DNA of 64,000 nt, from positions 106,720 through 170,719 of the forward strand of contig DATMBG010000040.1 in assembly GCA_035559535.1 (NCBI GenBank). The letters are read 5' to 3'. A program made the position numbers and the translations under genes. Positions 1 through 7,882 of the stretch are shown here, piece after piece (position 1 is the first letter of the stretch; each line of letters opens with the position of its first letter). Origin of the DNA: Candidatus Limnocylindrales bacterium (lineage in GTDB: Bacteria; Moduliflexota; Moduliflexia; Moduliflexales; JAUQPW01). The notes under the pieces were generated by a model that did not search any database, was not told the origin of the DNA, and saw nothing but the letters and a program-made list of their open reading frames with translations.

Positions 1-1947
1 ACCGTCAGGGATCGTGACAGTACTCGGGGTTGAAGTCTGATAGCCTGGTGCCGAAGCGATCAGGGTATAAGTCCCTGGTGGTAGAAGTCGGGAGTAATTT
101 CCGGTTTCATCCGTGGTGGTTTCAAAGGTATGGGTTCCATCATCGGCCATAATACGGGCTCCTGCAAGGGGGCCACTTGAAATAGTATCGGTAACTACTC
201 CTTGCAAGGTACCCTGGGGGGGTGGGGTACACGAAGGAAATCGGAAAGTACCTATACGGGTATGCCAGCCTGTTTTGCTGGTGGTTGGGTAGTATTCATT
301 GGTATACCAGAAGGTGCAATCGTCTAGGGGATCAACGGCCAGCATTGAGTAATCCCCCCAACGGCCAGAAAAATCCTTTTGTGAACCATTTCCTGTCATA
401 AGCACCGCTTCACCTCGAAACAATCCGTTGGGTGGATCGGTGGCGAGTCGACCTGCGTATCGGATGGAAGGAAAAGTTGTCGTACTGGAAACGCTATATC
501 CGACGGCGAGGTTCCCATCCTTATCCATGGCCGCACTTCCCATCCAACGATGGTTGGTATCAGGGGCAAAGCTGGCCTGTTCCTGGATGAAAAAAGATCC
601 ACCGGGGAGGTTACGACGTATCTCATAATAACGAACTCCAGCATGGTTTTTATCTACATCTACAGTATGATTAACCACCAGCGATTCATGGGTACCAAAA
701 TTTCGATACTGTAAGCGGAACATCAACCGGTCCGAGATAACCGATAATTTTGCGTTTGTCCCGGGTTGGGGAATACAAAGATCTCGGGGATTTGCCGAAG
801 ACGTACACAGAAAAACAGGATCAAAAGGAGCCGTGATAAGAGGGCTTTCAGGCCTTTCGATAAAGGTAGATCCGGCGGGATTGAGAAAATCAGCATGAAA
901 CTCAAAGATCCTCAAAGCATCCCCGGGGGCTCCTGCTTCATCGGCTACACCGACAACGAAATAGTTGGGCGTACCGGCCGGTGGAGGGGAACCATCCAGA
1001 TCGGCAGGAAGCATACCAAGTAAGGAAGGATCTAAAGAGTTCAAATCAAAATAAATAAAGCCGGCATCCGGGTCCCCTGCCAGCATTTTGGTCCGATCTA
1101 AAGCAAACACCCCTATACTGGCATAGGGACCAAAAAAGGGATCGAACTGATTAACAGTCATGTAATAACCATCCGGCCATACTCCTAATTTGGGATAATC
1201 GTTAAACTTGTTATTGGGCATAATAAAATCATATCGAAAGTAAGCTCCCGTTGGATCATTGGTTTGAGAAATTGCAATACACTCATGGTAGGGTGGTACA
1301 TCAATGGCACCGGGTGTAAGAAGAAAAGCGAATTGACTGATCAACCACCGATCGGCCAGGGGATCATAGAGAACAATGGGATCTCCTTGATCTACCGTCT
1401 CACAGACCCCTCCAAAACCGGCAAACAATAAACTAATCGGAAAAGGACCGAATAAAGAGAGTCCTGTTTGTTTATCAAAAACTTCGATGAGTGTGTTAAC
1501 AGCCTGAACATAATGCCTGGGACCTACATCTCCGTTGGTATCGGGCGGAAGACTTCCAAGTCCTATAACTGCCAGATTATCTGCATTACTGATTCCTTCA
1601 AAGCTCTGTAGGGGAGCCGGCATGAGATTAAGAAACAATTCACGTTGAACTACCGGATCCCCGGATGGGGCCAACCTGTTTTCAACCAGGGGCAATCGAT
1701 AGATCGGAATCTCACGGACCTTGTTTTTCCCCCCGGTCCCGGGTTTAGGCAAAATCGGTTTGAGATGGCGAATCGGTGGGGATATATCGAAATGAGCAGC
1801 ATACCCTACCCGGGGAACCAGATTCTTTTTTACAAGATTTTTCTCTACCTTCTCTTCTATGGGAGGACGTTGGGCATAGCCCGGAATTAAATAAGCACTT
1901 ATAGCCAGAAAAACCAACAAAGTTAGAACAAAAGACCAGACTTTCAT
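1..1947 (-). CDS. Secreted protein with PPDTNGDVG motif and carboxypeptidase-regulatory-like domain (3' end outside window)
   Basis: Reading the minus strand from ATG at 1945-1947 gives 649 codons without a stop up to the window edge, so the C-terminus is missing. Residues 1-26 form a signal peptide (hydrophobic run ending near GYAQ). Residues 134-142 read PPDTNGDVG followed by PRHYVQAVN, a motif I associate with large secreted proteins of unknown function. The middle repeatedly uses phrases such as YPKLGVWPDGYYM and RWGDYSML, which suggests a beta-propeller-like region. From about residue 575 the sequence (GTLQGVVTD, TDETGNYSRLLPPGTYTL) looks like a CarboxypepD_reg/CNA-B-like beta-sandwich. 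Function unknown; probably cell-surface or extracellular. The reading frame is certain, the domain names are by pattern only. Confidence 0.85.
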   Translation of the reverse strand, partial: MKVWSFVLTLLVFLAISAYLIPGYAQRPPIEEKVEKNLVKKNLVPRVGYAAHFDISPPIRHLKPILPKPGTGGKNKVREIPIYRLPLVENRLAPSGDPVVQRELFLNLMPAPLQSFEGISNADNLAVIGLGSLPPDTNGDVGPRHYVQAVNTLIEVFDKQTGLSLFGPFPISLLFAGFGGVCETVDQGDPIVLYDPLADRWLISQFAFLLTPGAIDVPPYHECIAISQTNDPTGAYFRYDFIMPNNKFNDYPKLGVWPDGYYMTVNQFDPFFGPYASIGVFALDRTKMLAGDPDAGFIYFDLNSLDPSLLGMLPADLDGSPPPAGTPNYFVVGVADEAGAPGDALRIFEFHADFLNPAGSTFIERPESPLITAPFDPVFLCTSSANPRDLCIPQPGTNAKLSVISDRLMFRLQYRNFGTHESLVVNHTVDVDKNHAGVRYYEIRRNLPGGSFFIQEQASFAPDTNHRWMGSAAMDKDGNLAVGYSVSSTTTFPSIRYAGRLATDPPNGLFRGEAVLMTGNGSQKDFSGRWGDYSMLAVDPLDDCTFWYTNEYYPTTSKTGWHTRIGTFRFPSCTPPPQGTLQGVVTDTISSGPLAGARIMADDGTHTFETTTDETGNYSRLLPPGTYTLIASAPGYQTSTPSTVTIPDG

Positions 1948-2085
1948 ATTTTATCCCTGTTTGGTGTAGAGAGGTTAAACCAAATGACTATCCAGAAGGG
2001 ATCCTTCTTTTACCCCTGCTACAGTTTGTATGGTGGTTCAGTGTAAGCCTCCAGTGAGTTCACAAGATGCATTGATGTTATTAAA

Positions 2086-2937
2086 TTATTTAATGGCTCC
2101 CTCGGTTAAACCCTGAATAATATAACGTTGTAAGATCAATACAATAACCAGCAGAGGGGCACTGGCGATGATACTCCCTGCTGAGAGTTCACTGAAGTGA
2201 ATATCATAAGGGGTAATCCAGTCAGAGATGGCTGGTGTGACAAGCCTGATATTAAAGACTCCCAGAACCTTAGCGAACATAAGTTCATTCCAGGAAGTCA
2301 GAATGGCAAAAATAGCCGTTACCGCGATCCCTGGAGAAGAAATGGGGAGGATGACCCGGGTCAAAGATTGAAGCCGTGTGCATCCGTCTACCCGGGCTGC
2401 TTTTTCGAGATCTAAAGGTACACTTTCGAACAGGCCTTTTAAAAACCATATCACTAAGGGAAGGAGAAAGGCACTAAGAGCCAGAATAATCCCCAGATGG
2501 GTATCGATAAGTCCAAGCTTGCGGATGATAATGAGTAAAGGGATGAGCATGGCAATTCCCGGCAGCATATAGAGGATCATTAAGGAAAAGTAAAGGGTAT
2601 TCCTGAAGGGGAATCTCAATCTGGCAATGGCATAAGCGCCTAAAGTACCTGCAATTAAGCAAATTGCCGTTGTTGTAAAAGAAACAATGGCGCTGTGATA
2701 GAGGGAATTCACGAATTTCTCATCCTTCAGAACAAAGTTATAAGATTCTAGGGTTAATTTTTTTGGAAGGATGGGCGGGGGGTAGTTGTATAGATCCAGC
2801 TCTTTTTGCAGACTGGTTAATATCATCCAAACATAGGGAAGCCATATCAGGAGAAGCATGCCTATAATTAGGCCGTAAACCAAAAGTTTTCTCCCCTTTT
2901 CAAGGTAAAGATATTTTGTTTGTTCACCTGAAAACAT
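2086..2937 (-). CDS. Carbohydrate ABC transporter permease, MalG type
   Basis: 283 residues with about six hydrophobic membrane segments. The cytoplasmic EAA loop is visible as EKAARVDGCTRLQSLTRVILP, the coupling site for the ATPase, and the N-terminal region (WLPYVWMILTSLQ) is typical of the second permease of CUT1 importers. It is the last gene of the minus-strand series ATPase, binding protein, MalF-type permease, MalG-type permease, starting 53 bases after the preceding permease. Expected to pair with the upstream permease to form the channel. Substrate cannot be read from the sequence; the family carries mono-, di- and oligosaccharides and polyol or glycerol phosphates. Confidence 0.93.
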   Translation of the reverse strand: MFSGEQTKYLYLEKGRKLLVYGLIIGMLLLIWLPYVWMILTSLQKELDLYNYPPPILPKKLTLESYNFVLKDEKFVNSLYHSAIVSFTTTAICLIAGTLGAYAIARLRFPFRNTLYFSLMILYMLPGIAMLIPLLIIIRKLGLIDTHLGIILALSAFLLPLVIWFLKGLFESVPLDLEKAARVDGCTRLQSLTRVILPISSPGIAVTAIFAILTSWNELMFAKVLGVFNIRLVTPAISDWITPYDIHFSELSAGSIIASAPLLVIVLILQRYIIQGLTEGAIK

Positions 2938-2990
2938 GTGAGTAATAACTACACGGCCATGAAGCCACCCAGACCGTAAAATCTTTGTGG

Positions 2991-3929
2991 CTAGATGGCC
3001 TTCCTTTCTCTAAAAAATCGATGCATTAAAATAGCCAGGATCACCACGATAAAAGTAACCCAATAGGCGATGGAAGCCCCATAACCCAATCGCAGCCAAT
3101 CGAAGGAGGTCTTATAGGCCAGGAAGTACAGCATGAAGGTAGAATCTGCAGGTCCCCCTCCCGTCATGGCATAGACCAGATCAAAAGTTAACAGAGAGAA
3201 GACGATCAAAACAATGGAAGCAGCCAGGATGGTGGGTCTGAGATGGGGAAGAATGATATACCTGAAACGTTGAATCGCGTTGGCTCCGTCGATCTTTGCA
3301 GCCTTGATCTGGTCCCGGTTCAGGTTTTGTAATCCGGTTAACAGAATAAGGGTGACCAGAGGAACGAATTTCCAGAGATTAACGAAGGTAATAGTGTAGA
3401 GGGCATAGGCCGGATCTCCCAGGAACTGGATCGGCTCCCGGACAAGACCTAAACTGAGTAAGGCATAGTTCACGATGCCATAGTTTGCATGGAAGATCCA
3501 TAGAAACATGACCGATACAACAATGGGAGAGATGGCCCAGGGAACCAGCAGAGAAGTTTTATACAAGGCTTTTCCACGTATCGGCTCATCCAAAACCAGG
3601 GCCAGGATAAGAGAAATAGTTATACCCAATATGAGGTTTAAAAGGAGATAAATCAGGGTGTTTTTCAAGGAAATGGCAAATCGCTGATCCTCAAAGATCA
3701 CCAGATAATTCCTAAAGCCCACATAGGTTCGGGTCATTTCCTGAATATCAAAATTCGATAAGGATAACACAAAGGAATAGATCAAAGGGTAGAGGATGAG
3801 GACGGCTATGAGGATTAGAGAAGGAAGGAGAAGGAGAAAAGCGAATTTTCCTTCACTCATTTGTCTTCTATCGGCCATCTCTTGTTCATTATTTTTTAGG
3901 GATATTGCCCATGAATCGTAGGTTTGCAT
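2991..3929 (-). CDS. Sugar ABC transporter permease, MalF type
   Basis: 312 residues. A short cytoplasmic N-terminus is followed by a first membrane helix (FAFLLLLPSLILIAVLILYP) and further segments; the EAA loop is seen as IKAAKIDGANAIQRFRYIILP. It lacks the long periplasmic loop of enteric MalF, as usual for short CUT1 permeases. Partner of the MalG-type permease immediately downstream. A 307-base gap separates it from the binding-protein gene upstream, with a hairpin that could lower permease expression relative to the binding protein. Confidence 0.93.
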   Translation of the reverse strand: MQTYDSWAISLKNNEQEMADRRQMSEGKFAFLLLLPSLILIAVLILYPLIYSFVLSLSNFDIQEMTRTYVGFRNYLVIFEDQRFAISLKNTLIYLLLNLILGITISLILALVLDEPIRGKALYKTSLLVPWAISPIVVSVMFLWIFHANYGIVNYALLSLGLVREPIQFLGDPAYALYTITFVNLWKFVPLVTLILLTGLQNLNRDQIKAAKIDGANAIQRFRYIILPHLRPTILAASIVLIVFSLLTFDLVYAMTGGGPADSTFMLYFLAYKTSFDWLRLGYGASIAYWVTFIVVILAILMHRFFRERKAI

Positions 3930-4236
3930 AGGACTTAGAAAGTTTACTCTTGTTATAGTTTTGGGTCTTTACCTGCTGTTAACCCGGGCTTTCAAAGGCA
4001 GGTTTTTAGGAAAGGTTTTTAGGAAAGTGTTTGTTCCTGGGTTCCCTTCCCTGACCTTTCTACACCCTAGCAGGGTAAATCACTTTGCCCCAAAATTCCC
4101 ATCCTTGGGATAGGCAGGTCAGGGTAGAGGCCTGTTCCCCTTCCCTCTTAAACCTAAAAACCTACCTTTATAAGGCCGGTTATAAAGGGTAATCTTTCCA
4201 GAACGAATAACCTCCAAAACAGATTTTGGACAGCCT
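3930..4236. other. Intergenic gap between binding protein and permeases
   Basis: No convincing gene. It holds two tandem copies of a GGTTTTTAGGAAA-like unit near 4002-4027, an inverted relative of it near 4149-4165, and the hairpin at 4165-4188. Its short open frames have no family resemblance. Confidence 0.6.
4165..4188 (-). terminator. Hairpin after binding-protein gene, possible partial terminator
   Basis: CCTTTATAA, six-base spacer GGCCGG, TTATAAAGG: a perfect 9-bp stem. On the minus strand it lies about 50 bases after the binding-protein stop and is followed by TAGGTTTTTAGG, a weak U-tract. It may attenuate readthrough into the permease genes or protect the binding-protein mRNA; inferred from position only. 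Confidence 0.4.
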
Positions 4237-5640
4237 TTAAGCTTTCTCTCTGGAGATGATTTCTTCACATTTTTTCTGGGCTGCTTCCATAGCCTGTTCC
4301 GGGGTTTGTTGGCCAAGCAGAGCTTTTACAATGGCCGGTTCGATGGTATCTATCAACTCCTGATGGGCGGGTCGGATCATTCGGTCGTAGTCGTATTTCC
4401 ACTGTTCCAGGGTTACTTTGACATGTTCCATGTCTTTCACACGGTCGTCTTGATGATTGGAATAGTAGCAGGGCATTCCGCCGCCGGACTTTTCGTAACC
4501 ATCTAGAATAAGGGCCACTTGAGGCTCATAACTGGAGAGATATCGAATGAGTTGCCAGGCCACCTCTTTTTTCTTGCTGGTCTTGGGTACCACATAACCT
4601 TCCACAGATTCTACCGTACCGGATCGAACCACCCCTTCGTGTCCCGGAATCAGAGCAACTCCTCCGATATTGAGCAACTTGGTTCCAGGTTCTCCGTTCT
4701 CCCACTGGCGATAGGTCTCGCCGTAGTAGATGGTATGTCCGACCTGTCCCTGGACCCATCGTTTATTGCTGACACTATCGGCTACATCCTTGGCAGCCGA
4801 TGCAGGCATGTACTTGAGGATCTCAACCATATCTTTGAGCCCTTTAATCACTCCCTCGCTGGTAAGCTGGATTTTACCATCCGGCGCGGTGAGTTTGCCT
4901 CCGTTGAGATGGGTAAAGACGCAAAATTGAACAAAGTTATATCCCTGTCCGAATCCCACATCAAAACCGTAGGCATTCCCCTTTTCATCGGTATGGATCT
5001 TCTTGACGTTTTCCAAAAATTGTTCGTAGGTCTCAGGAACGGTGAGTTTATGTTTATCGTAGAGGGCCCGGTTGTAGTGGAGAATCATAACCTTGGCAAA
5101 TCTGGGCAATCCGTAGACAACCCCCTTATAACTGGCTCCTCCCGGGGCCCCCGGTAGCATATCTTCCAGGACTTGTTGGGGGATCTCGGCACCTGGAATC
5201 TCACTGAGAGGGGTATAAAAATTTCGCCATTCCGCAGTCCAGGCAGACCATGTATAGGCAACGTCATACAAATGGGTTCCGGAAATGTACATGTTAGCGA
5301 GCTTATCATGCATACCGAAGAAAGATCCTTCATCCAATCTGACCTTGATTCCGGTTTCTTTTTCCCATTTTCTTACCCACCGGGTAAAACCTACGACATA
5401 TCCGCTGGGTTGAAACATGGTAATTTCTTTTACATTGGTCTTGGCTGCAACTTCTTTGGCTGCTTCAAAAAGCTCCGCCTCAGAGGGTAAAAATTTGGAA
5501 GCACTGACCGGTTTGGGCCGGGGTAATCCACTCCATGCCGCTAAAGCCGCTGCCCCGGCTCCTATTTTAATTCCTGTCTTGAGAAAATCCCGCCTGGACA
5601 TCTGAGAATCTGGATTGGGATTAAAAATATTTTCTGGCAT
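4237..5640 (-). CDS. Extracellular solute-binding protein family 1, Tat-exported
   Basis: 467 residues. Twin-arginine signal SRRDFLKTG at residues 15-23, then a hydrophobic stretch (GAGAAALAAW), so export in folded form is expected. The mature part has the periplasmic binding-protein layout of CUT1 systems (GFTRWVRKWEKETGIKV, KGVVYGLPRFA, VEGYVVPKTSKKKEVAWQLI). Second gene of the importer operon, separated from the ATPase gene by a large hairpin (5653-5722). It captures the substrate, probably a carbohydrate, outside the inner membrane; specificity unknown. Confidence 0.93.
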   Translation of the reverse strand: MPENIFNPNPDSQMSRRDFLKTGIKIGAGAAALAAWSGLPRPKPVSASKFLPSEAELFEAAKEVAAKTNVKEITMFQPSGYVVGFTRWVRKWEKETGIKVRLDEGSFFGMHDKLANMYISGTHLYDVAYTWSAWTAEWRNFYTPLSEIPGAEIPQQVLEDMLPGAPGGASYKGVVYGLPRFAKVMILHYNRALYDKHKLTVPETYEQFLENVKKIHTDEKGNAYGFDVGFGQGYNFVQFCVFTHLNGGKLTAPDGKIQLTSEGVIKGLKDMVEILKYMPASAAKDVADSVSNKRWVQGQVGHTIYYGETYRQWENGEPGTKLLNIGGVALIPGHEGVVRSGTVESVEGYVVPKTSKKKEVAWQLIRYLSSYEPQVALILDGYEKSGGGMPCYYSNHQDDRVKDMEHVKVTLEQWKYDYDRMIRPAHQELIDTIEPAIVKALLGQQTPEQAMEAAQKKCEEIISREKA

Positions 5641-5652
5641 AGTTTATGTCTG

Positions 5653-5722
5653 TTGTCCGTTGCCCGTTATCGGTTATCTATAGGCCGTGTACCTGTTGTA
5701 ACCGACAACGGGCAACGGACAA
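5653..5722. repeat. Long inverted repeat, 24-base arms
   Basis: Arms at 5653-5676 and 5699-5722 match at 23 of 24 positions (left arm begins TTGTCCGTTGCCCGTT) around a 22-base loop. The arms are built from 7-base-like units (GTCCGTT, GCCCGTT). It lies between ATPase stop and binding-protein start within the operon and belongs to the hairpin family described in the findings. No T-run follows, so a mRNA-processing or stabilising role is more likely than termination. Confidence 0.85.
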
Positions 5723-5724
5723 TT

Positions 5725-6819
5725 TCACCTGATGGCTATTCCGGTCTCCTTATCAAAGAGATGGGACCTGGTTTTATTCAAGGTCAGATAGACCGTATCT
5801 CCGACCCGCAAAGGAAATTCCGGTGTTGTATAAAGTACAAAGGGGGTTGAATGGACCAGGACTTCTACAATATTCTCTTTGCCGACAGGTTCTATCACAT
5901 TCACAACGGCAGGAAGGAACTCATTGCCAGATCCTTTTTCCCTGAAAAGGCTTATATCTTCTGGTCGTATTCCAAAAATGACCTCCTCGGTCTTTTTCCT
6001 TTTCAGAAGGGCCTCTTTTTGGGACTCTGTAAGGGTTATTTTCAGATTCTCCCCCTCAAAAAAGAGATGAGGATGGATTTCTCTGATCTTTCCAGGGATC
6101 ATATTCATGGAAGGACTTCCGATAAAACCTGCTACAAAGAGATTAACAGGTCGATTATAAATCTCAAAGGGGGTATCATACTGAAGTAACTCTCCTTCAT
6201 TAAGGACTGCGATTTTATTTCCCATGGTCATGGCTTCCTGCTGATCGTGGCTCACGTAAATAAAAGTAGTTTTGATCTCCTGATGCAGCTTTTTAATCTC
6301 CAACCTCATGTTGGCTCTGAGTTTCGCATCGATATTACTTAAAGGCTCGTCTAAAAGGAAAACCCCAGGATTTCGGATCAAAGCTCTACCGAGGGCTACA
6401 CGCTGGCGTTGACCTCCTGAGAGTTCCCGGGATTTTCGGTGGAGCAGGTCCCCAATACCTAACATGGTGGCTATTTTTTTGACCCTTTCGGCAATTTCAC
6501 CTGGGGGAACTTTTCTGAGCTTAAGGCTAAATCCGATATTTTCCGCTACCGTCATGTTAGGATACAGGGCATAACTTTGAAACACCATGGCCACATTTCG
6601 TTTGTTGGGAGGGACCCAGTCCACCGGTTTATCATCAAAGTAAACATGCCCCGAAGTCTGCTGTTCCAGACCCGCTATGATTTCCAGAGTCGTGGATTTT
6701 CCACAACCGGAAGGACCTAACAAGATCACAAAATCGTGGTCCTCAATTTCAAGGTTGAGATCTTTAACGGCCACAACCTCTCCAAAACGTTTATGAATGT
6801 TTTCTAACCGGACTTTAAT
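5725..6819 (-). CDS. ABC transporter ATP-binding protein, UgpC/MalK type, probable ATT start
   Basis: Energises the importer encoded downstream. Visible: Walker A GPSGCGKST, Q-loop VFQSYALYP, signature LSGGQRQRVALGRAL, Walker B VFLLDEPLSNID, H-loop YVSHDQQEAM, then a C-terminal TOBE/OB regulatory region. The first ordinary start is GTG at 6774, but that begins only at AVKDLNLEI and lacks the usual N-terminal strand. In frame upstream the sequence reads IKVRLENIHKRFGEVV, exactly the expected family N-terminus, and a stop (TAG) closes the frame just above. The only codon suitably placed after the strong AGGAGGT at 6829-6835 is ATT (6817-6819). I therefore place the start at ATT, giving 364 residues, the normal family length. 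Confidence 0.85.
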   Translation of the reverse strand: MKVRLENIHKRFGEVVAVKDLNLEIEDHDFVILLGPSGCGKSTTLEIIAGLEQQTSGHVYFDDKPVDWVPPNKRNVAMVFQSYALYPNMTVAENIGFSLKLRKVPPGEIAERVKKIATMLGIGDLLHRKSRELSGGQRQRVALGRALIRNPGVFLLDEPLSNIDAKLRANMRLEIKKLHQEIKTTFIYVSHDQQEAMTMGNKIAVLNEGELLQYDTPFEIYNRPVNLFVAGFIGSPSMNMIPGKIREIHPHLFFEGENLKITLTESQKEALLKRKKTEEVIFGIRPEDISLFREKGSGNEFLPAVVNVIEPVGKENIVEVLVHSTPFVLYTTPEFPLRVGDTVYLTLNKTRSHLFDKETGIAIR

Positions 6820-6918
6820 GGGTGATTCACCTCCTATGTTAGGCTAAAGGGTCGTAAAAAATTAAAATCAAAAATTAAATATGAAGTCAAGGATTAAAAG
6901 TGAATTCTGAAAAAATAC

Positions 6919-6947
6919 TTGACAGGATTCGGTTTCCTGGATACATG
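6919..6947 (+). promoter_or_regulatory. Candidate sigma70 promoter for the SDR-deacylase-oxidoreductase genes
   Basis: TTGACA at 6919-6924, 17-base spacer, TACATG at 6942-6947. The -35 is perfect, the -10 weak. It lies in the divergent region between the importer and catabolic genes. Confidence 0.4.
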
Positions 6948-6979
6948 ACAGATAAGTTTTCCTAAAAAATCAAAACAGG

Positions 6980-7051
6980 AAACAAGAAATAAAAAGCGAG
7001 CAGGAGGCGATAACCTCTTGTTTCTTATCCCTTGCTTTTTGCTTCTTGTTT
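6980..7051. repeat. Inverted repeat upstream of SDR gene
   Basis: Left arm 6980-6999 (AAACAAGAAATAAAAAGCGA) and right arm 7032-7051 pair at 17 of 20 positions. Same family of degenerate intergenic hairpins. The right arm ends just before the ATG at 7056, so a folded leader could affect translation of the SDR gene. Confidence 0.7.
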
Positions 7052-7055
7052 TACC

Positions 7056-7814
7056 ATGAAGCGGCTGGAGAATAAAAAAGCCATTATCACCGGAAGTGCC
7101 AGAGGGATTGGGAAAGCCATTGCCCGGAAGTTTTTACAAGAGGGGGCCCATGTTTTTCTGGTGGATATTCAACAGGAAAGGCTCCTGAAAACCAGGGATG
7201 AACTGGCTTCTCTGGGTGGAGAAGTACAGGTCTATACCGCCGATGTTTCGCAAAAAGCTCAGGTTCAGAGTCTTGTAGAAACCGTTCTAAAAACATGGGG
7301 GGAGGTAGACATTCTGGTCAACAATGCAGGAATCGCCATTGTAGAGAATTTCCTGGACCTCAAAGAAGAAAATTGGGATCGCACCTTAGACGTGAATCTT
7401 AAAAGCATGTTTTTAGTCTCCCAACTTGTTGCCAGGGACATGGTCAAAAAAGGTCGAGGGGGAGCCATTGTGAACATGGCCTCCACCAATGGACTCCTGG
7501 GTGAGGCTGGACTGGCCCATTATAATGCTTCCAAGGCAGGAGTTATTCTCCTGACCAAAACCTTAGCGATTGAGTTAGCTCCTTATAACATTCGGGTCAA
7601 CTGTGTATGTCCAGGATTTATAAAAACAGAACTGGCGGCGGAAGCCGGATTTAACGACACTTTTATCGCGGAATATGTAAAAAAGATTCCCTTAAACCGA
7701 CATGGAAAACCCGAAGAAGTTGCCAATGTTTTTGCATTTCTGGCCTCGGATGAGGCTTCTTTTATTACAGGAGCTTCCATAGTCATCGACGGGGGACAGA
7801 TTATTAAGGAATAA
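7056..7814 (+). CDS. SDR family NAD(P)-dependent oxidoreductase
   Basis: 252 residues from ATG 7056. A longer frame begins at TTG 7032 but adds residues inside the repeat arm. Rossmann motif TGSARGIG at 12-19, NNAG at 89-92, Asn114, catalytic Ser143, Tyr156 and Lys160 (YNASK) are present. C-terminal PLNRHGKPEEVANVFAFLASDEASFITG is typical of the FabG-like classical SDRs, which oxidise secondary alcohols or reduce ketones of sugars and other small molecules. First gene of the plus-strand catabolic group divergent from the importer. Exact substrate unknown. Confidence 0.93.
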   Translation: MKRLENKKAIITGSARGIGKAIARKFLQEGAHVFLVDIQQERLLKTRDELASLGGEVQVYTADVSQKAQVQSLVETVLKTWGEVDILVNNAGIAIVENFLDLKEENWDRTLDVNLKSMFLVSQLVARDMVKKGRGGAIVNMASTNGLLGEAGLAHYNASKAGVILLTKTLAIELAPYNIRVNCVCPGFIKTELAAEAGFNDTFIAEYVKKIPLNRHGKPEEVANVFAFLASDEASFITGASIVIDGGQIIKE

Positions 7815-7815
7815 A

Positions 7816-7867
7816 AAAGCCAGGAGCCGGGAGTCCGGAGTCAGAGGAAATTTTGGCTTCTGGCTTT
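7816..7867. repeat. Inverted repeat between SDR and deacylase genes
   Basis: AAAGCCAGGAGCCGG (7816-7830) pairs imperfectly with TTGGCTTCTGGCTTT (7853-7867); between them are further GGAGTC-type units. Immediately follows the SDR stop. Another member of the short-unit hairpin family. Confidence 0.65.
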
Positions 7868-7882
7868 GGGTTTTTCTTTATA

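Noticed and set aside
4519-5157. 212-codon open frame on the plus strand inside the binding-protein gene
   Set aside because: Antisense shadow of a clear family gene; no ribosome site or recognisable protein.
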